NCBI RefSeq assembly: GCF_016545825.1
Contig: NC_052619.1
Location: 9,377,501-9,441,500 of the forward strand
Reading direction: 5' to 3'
DNA: 64,000 nt
Origin: Eucalyptus grandis
Taxonomy: Eukaryota; Streptophyta; Magnoliopsida; Myrtales; Myrtaceae
In this document: one piece after another, positions 61,860-64,000 of the stretch
Layout: each line of letters opens with the position of its first letter
How positions within the stretch are numbered: the first letter of the stretch is position 1
The notes under the pieces: generated by a model
Database searches by the model: none
Seen by the model: only the letters and a program-made list of their open reading frames with translations
What the model was told of the DNA's origin: nothing
Translations under genes and position numbers: made by a program

Positions 61860-64000
61860 AAAAGCATGGACACAGTGACTGTGTGGGCTAAGCTTAAAAG
61901 GAAAAGGGAAGAGCGACATGAGAGGGGACCAAATTTTTGCATGTTATGAAAGGAGTAAAAATTAGGTTTCTGCAAGAAACAGAGAGGGAAAATAATTCAA
62001 AAAAAAAAAAGGAAAGAAGAAGAAAAGGTTGAGAGCATCTTAGATGGAGAATATTACGTGAACCTGTTTCCTTTTCTTGGTTTTGTATATGAATCAGACC
62101 ATTCTTGTTTGTTCATTATCTGCATTCAGAAGAATTGGCGTGTGCATAGTCTCTTGATGTATATGCCGACATTCTTCTTCTAGTTTCCTTAAGAAAAGGG
62201 TCACCACCTAATATTGGCGGTTCTTCTTTTTCTCCTTTTTTGACAAAGCTGATGAAAGCAAATTGCTTGTTGCTATCATCAAAATTAAGCTGAACTGCAT
62301 TAACTATAGGTATTATTAGCTGATAATAGTGCTTAAAGAAGAGACCATGCTGACATATTACTTAGAAGATAAACCAGAGATTAATTCCTGTAAAATCTCG
62401 AGTTTATGTGCACATGCACATCGAGATCTTTTAGAGATATTTTTACTTGTAAGCTATTTAAGAAGATCTAAGTCCATCCAGTAAAGTATAAACCATGGTC
62501 TAATTTAGTTTTCTTGGGCACATCAACCTCGAGGATGGAGTTATCCAAATAAAACGACCTACTTATCATATAAGAATTGTATCGACAATTACATGTGTCC
62601 ATTGAAAAAAAAAAAGAGAGAGAGAAGGAAGAATATATATCTTTTGCTTAAAAATACCAAATGGAAGAAAAAATAAGTACACTCAATGACCTACGTTGCT
62701 CTTCCTGAATGGTGAATGCATATAGCTCACTTAGTTTCGAATTGCTTGGTATAGTTGTTGTCCTTCAATGCAAACACCACTTTATATTACTAAGAGAAAT
62801 GAAAGGCTTTTAAAACATGCTGTATATGTGGCAAAAGATACTATTTAAAGTATTAATTAAGCCCAAATAACTGTAGTAAAGGTTCTATTTAATTCACGGT
62901 GTTCTATAAGTTTGAGTTAAAAACGGAGGAGGAGGAGAAATGGTGGTTGTAGGCTCTATTCGAGAGAAAAGTTACTTTCGAAAATATAAAAGCTACCTAA
63001 CTCTCAATATAAAGAGGTGGTTTTACGTAAAGTAGTCATTTAACATTAGAGAAAGAAACCTTTAAGCACAAAACCTTTCTCAATTAAAGTTCATCTTGAC
63101 ACTAACAAACTCTACTTTTTTGTGCGATGATAATCTTTTTCATTTGATCAAACATCTCTACTGTTGTCGCGATCACGACAAAACACACTGCATAGTACTA
63201 ACATTAAACTGTTAATGAGTTAGAGCAAATGGCTAATCGACACTAAAGCAGATCCAAGCCTCTATATATATGTTAATGCTCTTACAAGGGGCGTTGTTGG
63301 TGTTAATGATACTTTGCAAATTATTATTTTCTTCTCATAATTAGATATTCCCAACCTTTCAAGATTTGTAGCCGGATGGGATAATTTTCTACTACGAAGA
63401 AACTCTCTTCCTCTCTCTCTTCTGAAATTCAATTTCTTGGTATATATTCTCGTGCAGTGACGGAGCCAGAATTCTAATGAGGAGGGCAAAATTTTCAGAT
63501 TACTTGACTTAAAGTTTAAAATTTGTAGCCGGATGAATCTTTTTTGAGGCACCAAAAGTTAATTATTGCATTAGTGTTCACTTGAAAAGAAACTAAACTC
63601 TATGATTCATCACAAGACATGAGTTCTTACTTATGGTTTTATAGATGATCGTGTTAAGAAACAGACATTTTCTATCTAATCATCAACCACCGAAAAGGAA
63701 ATAATAGAATTATTTATTGACTTATATATGAAAAGGGAAAAAAAATCTCGGAAATAGTAAAAGAAAGGTAAAAGGATGCCTTCAAGAGGCCCGGGGTGAA
63801 CCCTGTCCTCCTGAACTTTGAAGGGTTATGCGTACAGTTTAACCTAAGAAAAATTTAAATAATTTCTTTCTTTTTTTGGGCATATTATGATGAGCTTAGA
63901 GGAATCAGGGGGCTAGAAGCCCTTGCTTTAAAGAATCCTCATTTAAAAAGATGTCCTTGGCTATCCAGCCATGATAGAGCAGATCGCGCAAAATCTATAG
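61856..64000. other. Intergenic DNA, no supported gene
   Basis: AT-rich with short A runs. A 15-bp direct repeat ATTTGTAGCCGGATG at 63364-63378 and 63521-63535 encloses about 140 bp containing GTGACGGAGCCAGAATT, a word seen in plant repeats. No coding gene recognised. Confidence 0.45.

Noticed and set aside
61713..61975. Frames translating as Cys-Val and Arg-Glu repeats
   Set aside because: They are translations of the (CT)n(CA)n microsatellite.

Overview
The window is nuclear DNA of a flowering plant, most likely a woody eudicot. Signs are GT-AG introns, AT-rich intergenic DNA, CT/GA microsatellites in leaders and promoters, many short inverted-repeat transposons, 5'-truncated LINEs, Ty1/copia relics and typical plant gene families. 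The repeat style would fit Myrtales (for example Eucalyptus relatives), but that is an impression and not shown by the sequence.

Layout. Positions 1-5.4 kb hold AT-rich repeats, a GC-rich block without a convincing gene, and a decayed copia element. Positions 5.4-25.4 kb are a cluster of autoinhibited Ca2+-ATPase genes of the ACA12/ACA13 type. Copy 1 (minus strand, 9060-5453) has four tandem units in exon 1 that shift the frame, and the catalytic TGES motif reads TGKS. A tiny relic lies at 10.6 kb. Copy 2 (plus, 13.4-16.8 kb) is an internally deleted pseudogene. Copy 3 (plus, 19057-23330) is a full-length two-exon frame whose catalytic and Ca2+-binding residues are replaced. Copies 2 and 3 sit in a tandem duplication that can be followed from about 11.56 to 25.4 kb, and comparing the two halves dates several transposon insertions by their empty sites. 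Positions 25.4-43.8 kb are intergenic, with copia, Tourist/Harbinger-like, Stowaway-like and LINE elements and no gene I can support.

Positions 43.9-54.5 kb hold the clearest gene, an ARGONAUTE10 (PINHEAD/ZWILLE) orthologue with 21 coding exons. I could reconstruct every splice junction in phase, giving 980 residues with the slicer tetrad intact. It has a TATA box, a CT-rich leader with a probable 1.1-kb 5'-UTR intron, and three ~90-bp tandem repeats in the upstream region. Positions 54.5-64 kb are mostly intergenic. At 61.2 kb on the minus strand is a compact MIR167 hairpin whose mature strand carries one substitution from the common miR167 form, kept paired by a G-U wobble.

Functionally, AGO10 and the miR167 locus both belong to small-RNA control of development (AGO10 sequesters miR165/166; miR167 targets ARF6/ARF8), but nothing in the sequence links them beyond being about 7 kb apart. 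The ACA cluster looks like a family in decay: no copy in this window keeps every residue needed for a Ca2+ pump.
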